8,135 nt of DNA from Limiplasma sp031556335. Lineage in GTDB: Bacteria > Bacillota > Clostridia > Christensenellales > Aristaeellaceae. The stretch is from the NCBI GenBank assembly GCA_031556335.1, contig JAVBTE010000129.1, positions 1-8,135 on the forward strand, in the 5' to 3' direction. The notes below the pieces were generated by a model. It was not told the DNA's origin. It ran no database searches and was given only the letters and a program-made list of their open reading frames with translations. Position 1 is the first letter of the stretch, and every line of letters starts with the position of its first letter. Both the position numbers and the translations under genes were made by a program. Of the stretch, positions 1 through 6,371 are shown piece after piece.

Positions 1-294
1 CTGGGCCCCTTCCAGGGCAAGCCCGCCTGCATCCGCATTCCGGTGGGCAGGGGCGTGTGCGGCAAGGCCGCGGAAACCTGTCAGCCCCAGGTGGTGCCGG
101 ATGTGCACGCCTTTCCCGGGCACATTGCCTGCGACGAAGCCTCCCGGTCCGAAATCGTGCTGCCCATTTTCAAAGGCGGCGCGCTGAAAGCGGTGCTGGA
201 TGTGGACAGCCCCTTGCCCGCCCGCTTTGACGAAGAGGACCGGCAAGGCCTTGCTAAGATCGCGGAAATATTGGGTTCCGCCTGCGATTGGTAG
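1..294 (+). CDS. msrC: Free methionine-(R)-sulfoxide reductase, GAF domain (3' part)
   Basis: This is the C-terminal 97 residues of a GAF-fold enzyme whose 5' end lies outside the window. The family (E. coli MsrC/YebR) reduces free, not protein-bound, methionine-(R)-sulfoxide in the cytoplasm with thioredoxin-supplied electrons. The visible part opens with LGPFQGKPACIRIP, then GRGVCG, DVHAFPGHIACD and SEIVLP, all hallmark blocks of the family. Three cysteines at visible residues 10, 20 and 44 have the 10- and 24-residue spacing of the E. coli redox cysteines (Cys84, 94, 118), so the fragment looks catalytically intact. An extra Cys at residue 27 is not part of that set. The frame is open from base 1 to a TAG stop. 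A terminator-like hairpin follows. The alternative, a generic GAF sensor domain, is unlikely given the cysteine pattern. Confidence 0.93.
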   Translation: MGPFQGKPACIRIPVGRGVCGKAAETCQPQVVPDVHAFPGHIACDEASRSEIVLPIFKGGALKAVLDVDSPLPARFDEEDRQGLAKIAEILGSACDW

Positions 295-324
295 GAAAAG
301 CGGCGCGGTTTTTCGCCGTGGTGA

Positions 325-360
325 CCGCCGCCTGTTGCTTGCAACGGCGCGGTTTTTCTT
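325..360 (+). terminator. Likely rho-independent terminator after msrC
   Basis: Bases 325-333 and 346-352 pair around an inner GTTG/CAAC stem (334-337 with 342-345, loop CTTG). This gives a GC-rich stem with two bulged C residues, followed directly by TTTTTCTT. It lies 30 bases after the msrC stop. Its 3' arm overlaps the -35 element of the next promoter. Pairing was done by eye and no folding energy was computed. Confidence 0.5.
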
Positions 361-367
361 GTACAAT
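339..367 (+). promoter_or_regulatory. Sigma-A-type promoter for the folT-nth-obg run
   Basis: TTGCAA (339-344) and TACAAT (362-367) are separated by exactly 17 bases. Both are close to the TTGACA/TATAAT consensus. Transcription would start near 374, leaving a leader of about 55 bases before the ATG at 429. The -35 sits in the loop and 3' arm of the preceding terminator hairpin. Confidence 0.6.
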
Positions 368-372
368 AGCAG

Positions 373-404
373 TTGTGCGGGGCGCGGAGCCCCACGGGGG
401 ACAA
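373..404 (+). other. Short leader hairpin upstream of folT
   Basis: GGGGC (379-383) pairs with GCCCC (389-393) around the loop GCGGA, and TTGT (373-376) can pair with ACAA (401-404) outside it. The structure ends a few bases before the AAAGGAGAGG ribosome binding site (410-419). It is too small to be the known tetrahydrofolate riboswitch, and no T-tract follows. Any effect on translation is inferred. Confidence 0.3.
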
Positions 405-428
405 GACCCAAAGGAGAGGACGACCGGG

Positions 429-1001
429 ATGTGGAAGCGGGGAGGGTCCGCCACGGAAAAGATCGCCTATACGGCGCTTTTGGTGGCCATGCAGGTGGTG
501 CTGGGGAATTTGCTGCAAATTCCGCTGGTGTTTAAGCAATTTCATTTTGGGTTTTTGCCCATCGCCATTGCCGGCGCGGCCCTGGGGCCTGTTCCTGCCA
601 TGATCGTGGGGGGACTGGGCGATTTTTTCGGCGCGCATCTGTTTCCGGCGGGGGCGTATTTCTTCGGCTTCACCCTCACCAACATCCTGGCGGGCCTCAT
701 TTATGCCCTGGCCCTGTACAGGCAAAAGCCCTGCATCTGGCGGGCTGGGGCGGCCAGCCTTGGGGTGGCGGCGTGCTATTTGTTTCTCAATTCCTACTGG
801 CTCAGCCTGCTGTATACGTCCAGGGCCTACTGGGGCTGGGTGGGCGTGCGCTGGTGGACCTATCTGCCGGAGCTGCCTGTGTGCGCGGCGGTCATCTATT
901 TTACCTTGCGGGCCCTTGGCAAGCTGAAACTGCCGATATTCGCGGCGCTTAGGGATAAAGAGGACAAGGCAATCCAAGAAAAGGCGGAGACGCAGCCATG
1001 A
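429..1001 (+). CDS. folT: Folate-family ECF transporter S component
   Basis: A 190-residue, very hydrophobic protein with about six predicted membrane segments (roughly residues 12-31, 38-62, 66-75, 77-97, 103-121, 142-163). The block FGFLPIAIAGAALGP, then GGLGDFFGAHLFP and GFTLTNILAGLIYAL, resembles FolT-type substrate-capture subunits. A later NSYWLSLLY block fits the same family. Such S components bind folate and work with a shared EcfA/A'/T energising module, which is not encoded here. I chose the ATG at 429 because AAAGGAGAGG lies just upstream. An in-frame ATG at 288 would run back through the terminator and promoter and adds a non-hydrophobic, non-conserved extension. The last bases overlap the nth start as ATGA, so the two are translationally coupled. 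Family assignment is good; folate as the actual substrate is inferred. Confidence 0.82.
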   Translation: MWKRGGSATEKIAYTALLVAMQVVLGNLLQIPLVFKQFHFGFLPIAIAGAALGPVPAMIVGGLGDFFGAHLFPAGAYFFGFTLTNILAGLIYALALYRQKPCIWRAGAASLGVAACYLFLNSYWLSLLYTSRAYWGWVGVRWWTYLPELPVCAAVIYFTLRALGKLKLPIFAALRDKEDKAIQEKAETQP

Positions 1002-1729
1002 AAACAGACCAAAAGGCCATTTTGAAAGGGCTGAAAGACCTGTACCCCGGCGCGGGGCCGGAGCTGAACTTCTCCAACCCCTATGAGACGCTGGTGGCCA
1101 CCATGCTGTCCGCCCAGTGCACGGACAAGCAGGTGAACAAAGTGACCCCGGAGCTGTTTCATCGGTACCCCACCCCCAAGGCCATGGCCGAAGCCGGGGT
1201 GGAGGCGGTGTACCCGCTGGTGAAAAGCTGCGGCTTCAAAAGCAAGGCGGGGAACATTGTGGAAGCCTGCAGGCTGATCATGGCCCGGCACGGCGGCGAA
1301 GTGCCAAGCACCATGGCGGAGCTGACGGCCCTGCCCGGTGTGGGCCAAAAGACGGCCAATGTGGTGCTGGCCAACGCCTTTGGCGTGCCCACCATCGCGG
1401 TGGATACCCATGTGTTTAGGGTCAGCAACCGGCTGGGCCTGGCCAGCGCCAAAAACGTGGAATTGACGGAAAAGCAGCTGCAAAAGGCCATTCCCAAAGA
1501 GGATTGGATCGCGGCCCACCATTGGCTGATCTATCACGGGCGCAGAGTGTGCCACGCGAGAGGGCCGGAATGCGCCGTGTGCAGCCTAAAGCCGCTGTGC
1601 AAATCCGCCGGGGCGGAGGAGAAACCCAAGGCGGCCAAAACCGCCGCCAAAAAAGAATCTGCCGGAAAAAGCAAGGCAACCGGGAAAAACAAGACCGCCG
1701 CAAAGGGCGGCATGGCGGCCGCGGAGTAA
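998..1729 (+). CDS. nth: Endonuclease III, DNA glycosylase/AP lyase
   Basis: Removes oxidised pyrimidines from DNA and nicks the abasic site, the first step of base excision repair. The 243-residue product carries the helix-hairpin-helix block LPGVGQKTANVVL (112-124) with catalytic Lys118, and VDTH with catalytic Asp136. The iron-sulfur cluster motif C-x6-C-x2-C-x5-C is complete at Cys185, 192, 195 and 201. The conserved family core ends at about residue 203, close to the usual length of about 210. Beyond it is an unusual tail of about 40 residues made almost only of Lys, Ala, Gly, Ser and Thr. The start overlaps the folT stop (ATGA), with GGCGGAG upstream. Obg follows after 27 bases. Pairing with a transporter gene does not suggest a shared pathway, so co-transcription may simply reflect compact gene packing. 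Confidence 0.96.
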   Translation: MKTDQKAILKGLKDLYPGAGPELNFSNPYETLVATMLSAQCTDKQVNKVTPELFHRYPTPKAMAEAGVEAVYPLVKSCGFKSKAGNIVEACRLIMARHGGEVPSTMAELTALPGVGQKTANVVLANAFGVPTIAVDTHVFRVSNRLGLASAKNVELTEKQLQKAIPKEDWIAAHHWLIYHGRRVCHARGPECAVCSLKPLCKSAGAEEKPKAAKTAAKKESAGKSKATGKNKTAAKGGMAAAE

Positions 1730-1756
1730 CCGGGGCCCAAATCGAGGAGGAACAGC

Positions 1757-3025
1757 GTGGCTTCTTTTGTGGATCGCGTAAAAATCACCGCCAAGGCGGG
1801 AAACGGTGGAAACGGCTGCGTGTCGTTCCATCGGGAGAAATTTGTGCAAAACGGCGGCCCGGACGGCGGCGACGGGGGAGACGGCGGCCATGTGGTGGCC
1901 CTGGCGGACCCCAACATGCATACGCTGCTGGACTTTCGTTTTCATACCAAATATTTGGCGGAAAACGGCGTGGACGGCAGCGCCAACCGCTGCCATGGCA
2001 AGCGGGGCCAGGCGTTGGTGATCAAAGTGCCGGTGGGCACGGTGTTTCTGCGGGACGAGGACGGCGCGGTGGTCGCGGACATGAACGAGCCCGGCAAGGA
2101 AAAAGTGTTGCTTCGGGGCGGCCGCGGGGGCCACGGCAACGCCCGTTTCGCCACCCCCACCCGGCAGACCCCCAACTTTGCCAAGCCGGGCATTCAAACG
2201 GAGCTGAAAACCTTCCGCCTGGAGCTGAAAACCATTGCGGACGTGGGCCTGGTGGGCTTCCCCAACGTGGGGAAAAGCTCCATTCTAGCGGTGCTCACCG
2301 CCGCCAAGCCCAAGATTGCCAACTACCACTTCACCACCCTGACCCCCAACCTGGGCATCGTCAAATGGCGGGAGCAGGACTTTGTGCTGGCGGATATCCC
2401 GGGCCTGGTAGAAGGGGCCAGCGAGGGCATCGGCCTGGGCCACGCCTTTTTGCGCCATGTGGAGCGTACCCGGCTGCTTTTGCACGTGGTGGACGCGGCG
2501 GGCAGCGAGGACCGGGACCCCATGGAGGATTTTGGCATCATCAACGAGGAACTGGAGAAATACGGCGAGCCCATGGGCCGGCCACAGCTGTTGGTGCTGA
2601 ACAAGTGCGATTTGATTCCGGACCCCGAAACCGTCGCCACCCTCAAGGCGCAGTTTGAAAAGCTGGGGTATGAGGCCTACCCGGTGAGCGCGGCCACCAA
2701 CGCGGGCTTTGACGCGCTGCTGGGTCGGGTGGTGCAACTATTGCCGGAGCTTCCTCCCCCCCGGGAGTTTATGGAGGAAGAGGAGGAGGAAACCGCCCTG
2801 ACGGACGAGGGCTTCCAAATCAAACGGGACAACGAGGTCTATGTGGTGGAGGGCCCGGCCATGCAGCATTTCATCGACAGCGTCAATTTTGACGACGAGG
2901 AAAGCGCAAGCTGGTTCCACCGCACCCTGCGGGACCGGGGCATCATCGACGCGCTTCGGGCGAAGGGCGCGGGGGAAGGCAGCACCATCCGCATTGGGGA
3001 TATGGAGTTCGACTTTATTGAATAA
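1757..3025 (+). CDS. obgE: Obg/CgtA ribosome-assembly GTPase
   Basis: An essential GTPase that binds the 50S precursor and links ribosome maturation to ppGpp and stress. It starts at GTG, with GAGGAGG six bases upstream. Residues 1-158 form the glycine-rich Obg fold (NGGPDGGDGGDGG at 32-44; GGRGGHGNARF at 121-131). The G domain follows, with P-loop GFPNVGKS (167-174), switch I region FTTLTPNLG, DIPG (213-216), NKCD (282-285) and SAA (311-313). An acidic linker at 339-345 leads to the C-terminal OCT domain (about 352-422), ending in GDMEFDFIE. All GTPase motifs are intact and the 422-residue length is normal for Gram-positive Obg. In many Firmicutes obg follows rplU-rpmA. Here it follows nth instead, while yhbY remains downstream as usual. 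Confidence 0.98.
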   Translation: MASFVDRVKITAKAGNGGNGCVSFHREKFVQNGGPDGGDGGDGGHVVALADPNMHTLLDFRFHTKYLAENGVDGSANRCHGKRGQALVIKVPVGTVFLRDEDGAVVADMNEPGKEKVLLRGGRGGHGNARFATPTRQTPNFAKPGIQTELKTFRLELKTIADVGLVGFPNVGKSSILAVLTAAKPKIANYHFTTLTPNLGIVKWREQDFVLADIPGLVEGASEGIGLGHAFLRHVERTRLLLHVVDAAGSEDRDPMEDFGIINEELEKYGEPMGRPQLLVLNKCDLIPDPETVATLKAQFEKLGYEAYPVSAATNAGFDALLGRVVQLLPELPPPREFMEEEEEETALTDEGFQIKRDNEVYVVEGPAMQHFIDSVNFDDEESASWFHRTLRDRGIIDALRAKGAGEGSTIRIGDMEFDFIE

Positions 3026-3034
3026 GCGCCAAAA

Positions 3035-3052
3035 GCCGGGGGCAGCCCCGGC
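3035..3052 (+). other. Intercistronic hairpin between obg and yhbY
   Basis: A perfect 7-bp stem, GCCGGGG (3035-3041) with CCCCGGC (3046-3052), encloses a 4-base loop. No T-run follows, so it is not a standard terminator. It sits immediately before the yhbY ribosome binding site (AAGGAG, 3059-3064). It could protect or separate the two message segments, but that role is inferred. Confidence 0.45.
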
Positions 3053-3070
3053 GGGAACAAGGAGAAGCCT

Positions 3071-3361
3071 ATGGAATTGACTGGCAAGCAACGGGCCGCC
3101 CTGCGCGGCATGGCCAACCCCCTGGAAACAATTTTGTACATCGGCAAGGACGGCATTACGGAAAACACTGTGAAGGAAGCCTATGACGCCCTGGAGGCGC
3201 GGGAATTGATCAAGTGCGCGGTGCAAAACGGCTGCGAACTCAGCGCCAGGGAAGCCTGCGCGCTGCTGTGCGAAAAGACCCACGCCCATCCGGTGCAGTG
3301 CATTGGAAAGCGGTTTGTCATCTACCGGGAAAGCCGCGCCCACAAAAAGATCGTTCTTTGA
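3071..3361 (+). CDS. yhbY: YhbY-family CRM-domain ribosome assembly RNA-binding protein
   Basis: A 96-residue single CRM-domain protein of the size typical for YhbY, which associates with pre-50S particles. The visible hallmarks are LTGKQRAALRGMA at the N-terminus, the RNA-binding GxxG loop as IGKDG (GKDG at 25-28), the helix ending in ARELIKCAV, and GKRFVIYRESR near the C-terminus. AAGGAG lies about seven bases before the ATG. The obg-yhbY order is common in Firmicutes and other bacteria and fits a shared role in large-subunit assembly. In Bacillus-like gene orders nadD, yqeK and rsfS come next; here a nuclease/helicase pair follows instead. Confidence 0.95.
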   Translation: MELTGKQRAALRGMANPLETILYIGKDGITENTVKEAYDALEARELIKCAVQNGCELSAREACALLCEKTHAHPVQCIGKRFVIYRESRAHKKIVL

Positions 3362-3379
3362 TCCCTCCGGCGAAAGGGC

Positions 3380-3391
3380 CGGTCCGGACCG
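3380..3391. repeat. 12-bp perfect palindrome in the yhbY-nuclease gap
   Basis: CGGTCCGGACCG is a perfect 12-bp palindrome. It overlaps a second possible hairpin, CCGGC (3367-3371) with GCCGG (3378-3382). Both lie in the 57-base gap before the nuclease gene, upstream of its AGGAGG site. No T-tract follows. It could be a protein-binding site, an mRNA structure or chance in GC-rich DNA. Confidence 0.35.
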
Positions 3392-3418
3392 AAACCACGC
3401 AAAGGAGGCGCGGCGCCC

Positions 3419-3781
3419 ATGAGGGAACGGGTATACGAAGCCCTTCAGGCCATGCGGCCTCCTTTTGCGTCCTACGAAACGGACATTCACCAGATGGTGG
3501 AAAAGCGGCTGACGGAGGCGGGCATCCCCTTCCGGCATGAGGCCATGATCGGCAAAGGATGCCGGATCGATTACCTGGCCGGGGATGTGGGCATTGAGAT
3601 CAAAAAGGGCAAGCCCTCCCTGGACGCCCTGCTGCCCCAATTAAGCCGCTATGCCGCCTGCGAGGCCGTTGCGGCCCTCATCGTCATCACCCAGCGCAGC
3701 ATCAGGCTGCCAAAAGCCATTGGGGAGAAGCCCTTGCGGCTGATCGTGCTTTCCCGGCTGTGGGGGGTGGCCTTGCCATGA
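3419..3781 (+). CDS. Small PD-(D/E)XK nuclease-like protein
   Basis: A 120-residue protein that I do not recognise by name. It carries the signature of the PD-(D/E)XK nuclease fold: an early helix with Glu20, a Glu at 41, Asp51 in CRIDYL, then E60-I-K62 in GIEIKKGK, and Q74-L-S-R-Y78, which fits the QxxxY motif of the Cas4/AddB/RecB-like branch. A hydrophobic strand ALIVIT (86-91) follows. All presumed metal-binding residues are present, so it is predicted to be an active DNase or nickase. The size is also like phage VRR-NUC proteins, which belong to the same superfamily. AGGAGG lies 11 bases before the ATG at 3419. The stop overlaps the helicase start as ATGA, which implies coupled translation and probably a shared function. 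The fold call is motif-based; the substrate and polarity are unknown. Confidence 0.72.
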   Translation: MRERVYEALQAMRPPFASYETDIHQMVEKRLTEAGIPFRHEAMIGKGCRIDYLAGDVGIEIKKGKPSLDALLPQLSRYAACEAVAALIVITQRSIRLPKAIGEKPLRLIVLSRLWGVALP

Positions 3782-5544
3782 GCGGCGATTTTGAACCGAT
3801 TCTGCTGCCCCCCTATCTGGCGGACAGCAGCGGCGCCCAGGACGAGCTGGAACCGGAGCGGCGCACCTATGGCACCTTGTCTTTCAACAAAAAGCGCCGG
3901 TGCTGGGTGGTAAAAGCCGAACCCACCGTAACGGAGCTTTGCAAGCGCCTGTTTCCCGGCACCGACGCCAACCGCCGGGGAGAAGCCCGCTTTACCGCCC
4001 ACCGGCGGGTGGTGGGGGACCTGAACTGGCTGATGCTACGCTACCCTCTGGCCGTGAAGGCCCAGGACATGGAACGCTGGCGGGAGGCCCTCTACGAGGC
4101 CCGGGAGTATGTCATCCGGCGGGAAACCGCCCTTCGGGCCCCCACGCGGATTGCGCCCATGCCTCACGTGTTTTTGGGCAAGCTGACCCCCTTCCAGGAG
4201 GAAGGGTTGGCCTTTTTGCTGCGCACCGACCGGGCTTTGCTGGCGGATGAAATGGGCCTGGGAAAAACCGTGCAAACCCTTTCCATGCTGGCGGAAACAG
4301 GGGCTTACCCCGCTATGGTGGTGGCCCCGGCCCATTTGATCCGCAACTGGGAAAGCGAAATCGGCCGGTTTTTGCGCAAGCCCGACGGCAGCCCGGTCCG
4401 GGTGCATGTGGTGAAGGGGCTGAAGCCCTACGAGCTGCCCCCCGCCGACCTGTATTTGATGCATTATCTGCTTTTACGGGGATGGAAAGAAGCGCTGAGG
4501 GAGTGCGCCTTTCCAACGGTCATTTTTGACGAAATTCAGGAATTGCGCCACAGCGGCACGGAGAAATACTCCGCCGCCAGCCTGCTTTCCGAAGGGGCCC
4601 AGCGCATTGTGGGCCTCAGCGGCACCCCCATCTACAACCGGGGCGCGGAGATCTGGAATGTGATCAATATTTTGGATTTTCATTTTTTGGGCGATTACGA
4701 GAGCTTTACCCGGGAATGGTGCTATGGCTACGGCAACCAGATCGTGGCCAAGCCGGAACTGCTGGGCGAGCATCTGCGGGGCGAGGGCATCATGCTGCGC
4801 CGGGTGAAGCAGGATGTGCTTTCCGACCTGCCCCCCAAGCGCCGGCTGGTGATGACCATCGACAGCGACGACGCGGTGTACCGCAAGCTGATGCTGCCTG
4901 TGGCGGAAAAGCTGCGGGAATTGAAACAGGGCGCGGCCTTGACCGCGTCCCAGCGGGCGATTGTGGAAATGGAAGTGGAGCAAGGGGAACGCCAGGCCAC
5001 TGGCGTGGCCAAAGCCCCCTATGTGGCCCAGTTTGTGCGGGCGCTTTTGGAAGCGGAGGAAAAGGTGCTGCTGTTTGCCCATCACCACCAGGTGATGGAT
5101 CTGTACAAAAAGGAATTGCACAGCTTTTCGCCGGTTTTTATCACGGGGCGCGAAACCACCGCCCAAAAAGACCGCTCCCTGGAGCGGTTTATGACGGGCC
5201 GCACCAATCTGTGCTGCATTTCGCTGCGGTCGGCGGCGGGCCTCAACCTGCAACGCGCCACCTGCGTGGTGTTTGGAGAGCTGGACTGGTCTCCCGCTGT
5301 TCACAGCCAGGCTGAGGACCGGGCCCACCGCATGGGTCAGACGGATTCCATACTATGCTACTATTTGGTGTCCAAGGGCGGAAGCGACCAGGACATGCAG
5401 GACGCCCTGGGCCTAAAAGTGAGCCAGTTTGTAGCCCTGATGGGCGACGCGCCCGAATCCCAGGAAAGCGCGTTGATGAATGCGCAATATGTACGCCAGT
5501 ATACCGAACGGCTGGTGCGGCGGCTTTTGTCGGACGTTGGCTGA
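3778..5544 (+). CDS. SNF2-family DEAD/DEAH-type helicase/translocase
   Basis: An ATP-dependent double-strand DNA translocase of the SNF2 branch of superfamily 2, 588 residues from the ATG at 3778. I chose that start for the ATGA overlap with the nuclease; an in-frame GTG at 3760 would add six residues. Residues 1-130 form an N-terminal region without a motif I recognise. The RecA cores carry LTPFQEEG (136-143), DEMGLGKT (Walker A, 157-164), APAHLIRNW (183-191), DEIQ (motif II, 251-254), SGTP (281-284), the SNF2-typical RRVKQDV (341-347) followed by LPPK, SLRSAAGLN (motif V, 482-490) and QAEDRAHRMGQ (motif VI, 511-521). The stretch TGVAKAPYV (408-416) is reminiscent of SMARCAL1-like annealing helicases. 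It is not a RapA homologue by length. All motifs are intact. The stop lies 3 bp from the convergent LysM gene. Confidence 0.93.
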   Translation: MSGDFEPILLPPYLADSSGAQDELEPERRTYGTLSFNKKRRCWVVKAEPTVTELCKRLFPGTDANRRGEARFTAHRRVVGDLNWLMLRYPLAVKAQDMERWREALYEAREYVIRRETALRAPTRIAPMPHVFLGKLTPFQEEGLAFLLRTDRALLADEMGLGKTVQTLSMLAETGAYPAMVVAPAHLIRNWESEIGRFLRKPDGSPVRVHVVKGLKPYELPPADLYLMHYLLLRGWKEALRECAFPTVIFDEIQELRHSGTEKYSAASLLSEGAQRIVGLSGTPIYNRGAEIWNVINILDFHFLGDYESFTREWCYGYGNQIVAKPELLGEHLRGEGIMLRRVKQDVLSDLPPKRRLVMTIDSDDAVYRKLMLPVAEKLRELKQGAALTASQRAIVEMEVEQGERQATGVAKAPYVAQFVRALLEAEEKVLLFAHHHQVMDLYKKELHSFSPVFITGRETTAQKDRSLERFMTGRTNLCCISLRSAAGLNLQRATCVVFGELDWSPAVHSQAEDRAHRMGQTDSILCYYLVSKGGSDQDMQDALGLKVSQFVALMGDAPESQESALMNAQYVRQYTERLVRRLLSDVG

Positions 5545-5547
5545 GGC

Positions 5548-6339
5548 TTACTTGGGCAGGATCACGGTGCAGCCGGGTTCAAAGTCCTGGGGGGCCAGGC
5601 AGGGGTTGGCGCGCAGCAAAGAGGCCACGGGCAGGTTGAACTGGATGGCCACCGTTTCCAGGGAGTCGCCGTCGGCCAGGGTATAGGTGGAGGGAATGGG
5701 GCAGGGAATGTTGTCCTGGGGCACGCAAAGGGTCTGTCCGGCGGTGAGATGGTCCAGGTCCACATCTGGGTTGGCGGTGGTGAGGGTGTTGCGGCTGACC
5801 AGGTTGCGCAGCTGAATGTCCGCCACGGTCTGCCCGGTGCGCACGGTGATCTGGTCCTCCACAGGGCAGGTTGGACCGGGCGTGGGCGTGGGTGTTGGCG
5901 TGGGCGTTGGCGTTGGTGTCGGTGTCGGGGTTGGTGTCGGTGTGGGGGTCGGCGTTGGTGCAGGTGTCGGCGTGGGCGTTGGGGCCGGCGCGGGCGTAGA
6001 CGGCGGCGTGGTGGAGGGGAACGGGGTGACGATGAAGCCTTTGCCTGTGCCCTCGTTGCCGCTGGCGGTTCCGCCCGTAGCGCTGTTGGTGGGGGCGGGC
6101 GTGGTTCCGTTGTCGGTGGGCGTGTCGTCCTCCTCCCGGGGAATGCAAAGCACATCGCCCACCATCAGCCGGGCGGGGTGAATGTCCCGGTTGGCGGCCA
6201 GCAGGTCCCGCAGGGGAACCCCCAGCTTGTGGCTGATGAGGTAGAAACTGTCGCCGCGCTTAACGACGTATTCCTCCGCGCAGATTTTGCCGGCGGGAGG
6301 GGTGGTGCCGGCGCCGTTGGAACCGTTGGATTGCGTCAT
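5548..6339 (-). CDS. Three-LysM protein with Thr-Pro linker, no signal peptide
   Basis: A 263-residue protein read on the minus strand. It has three LysM-like modules: residues 22-67 (YVVKRGDSFYLISHKLGV ... GDVLCIP), 160-207 (ITVRTGQTVADIQ ... GQTLCVP) and 216-262 (YTLADGDSLETVAIQF ... GCTVILP). LysM domains bind N-acetylglucosamine polymers such as peptidoglycan. Modules 1 and 2 are joined by a low-complexity spacer, with a nearly pure Thr-Pro tract at about 111-156. The N-terminus (MTQSNGSNGAG) is hydrophilic and shows no signal peptide or membrane helix. That is unusual for a surface protein but known for spore-coat LysM proteins of the SafA type. The ATG at 6339 is chosen for the AAAGGAG site eight to nine bases upstream. 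A longer in-frame reading to 6918 would run antisense through the next gene. Function beyond glycan binding is unknown. Confidence 0.85.
   Translation of the reverse strand: MTQSNGSNGAGTTPPAGKICAEEYVVKRGDSFYLISHKLGVPLRDLLAANRDIHPARLMVGDVLCIPREEDDTPTDNGTTPAPTNSATGGTASGNEGTGKGFIVTPFPSTTPPSTPAPAPTPTPTPAPTPTPTPTPTPTPTPTPTPTPTPTPTPGPTCPVEDQITVRTGQTVADIQLRNLVSRNTLTTANPDVDLDHLTAGQTLCVPQDNIPCPIPSTYTLADGDSLETVAIQFNLPVASLLRANPCLAPQDFEPGCTVILPK
5872..6009 (-). repeat. Thr-Pro-encoding hexamer repeat tract
   Basis: On the minus strand this is a run of ACN-CCN codon pairs (Ala in place of Thr in a few positions) encoding about 46 residues of Thr-Pro linker. Third positions vary widely (ACG, ACA, ACC; CCC, CCA, CCG), so the repeat is strong in protein but degenerate in DNA. 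On the plus strand it appears as GGNGTN-type hexamers. It is not CRISPR-like, having no spacers. Confidence 0.9.
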
Positions 6340-6371
6340 GGATAACGCTCCTTTCGGGATGTGTTCTCCCC

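Noticed and set aside
288..428. Upstream ATG start for folT at 288
   Set aside because: It would place the terminator hairpin and the promoter inside the coding region, and the extension does not resemble the family. The ATG at 429 has a strong ribosome binding site.
374..428. Tetrahydrofolate riboswitch upstream of folT
   Set aside because: The leader is only about 55 bases and lacks the conserved core of the known element; a simple hairpin is all that is visible.
81..977. Long minus-strand frame opposite msrC and folT
   Set aside because: It has no recognisable domain, runs through the terminator and promoter region, and is explained by GC-rich antisense reading.
1504..2658. Long overlapping plus-strand frame across nth and obg
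   Set aside because: It is Gly/Arg/Gln-rich shadow translation of GC-rich DNA, while nth and obg have complete conserved motifs in their own frames.
4474..5328. Minus-strand frame opposite the helicase
   Set aside because: His/Gln-rich antisense shadow of a fully motif-supported SNF2 gene, with no ribosome binding site of note.
5879..6000. CRISPR-like or phase-variable repeat
   Set aside because: There are no spacers or regular repeat units, and the hexamers are too degenerate for slippage-type switching. They encode a Thr-Pro linker.
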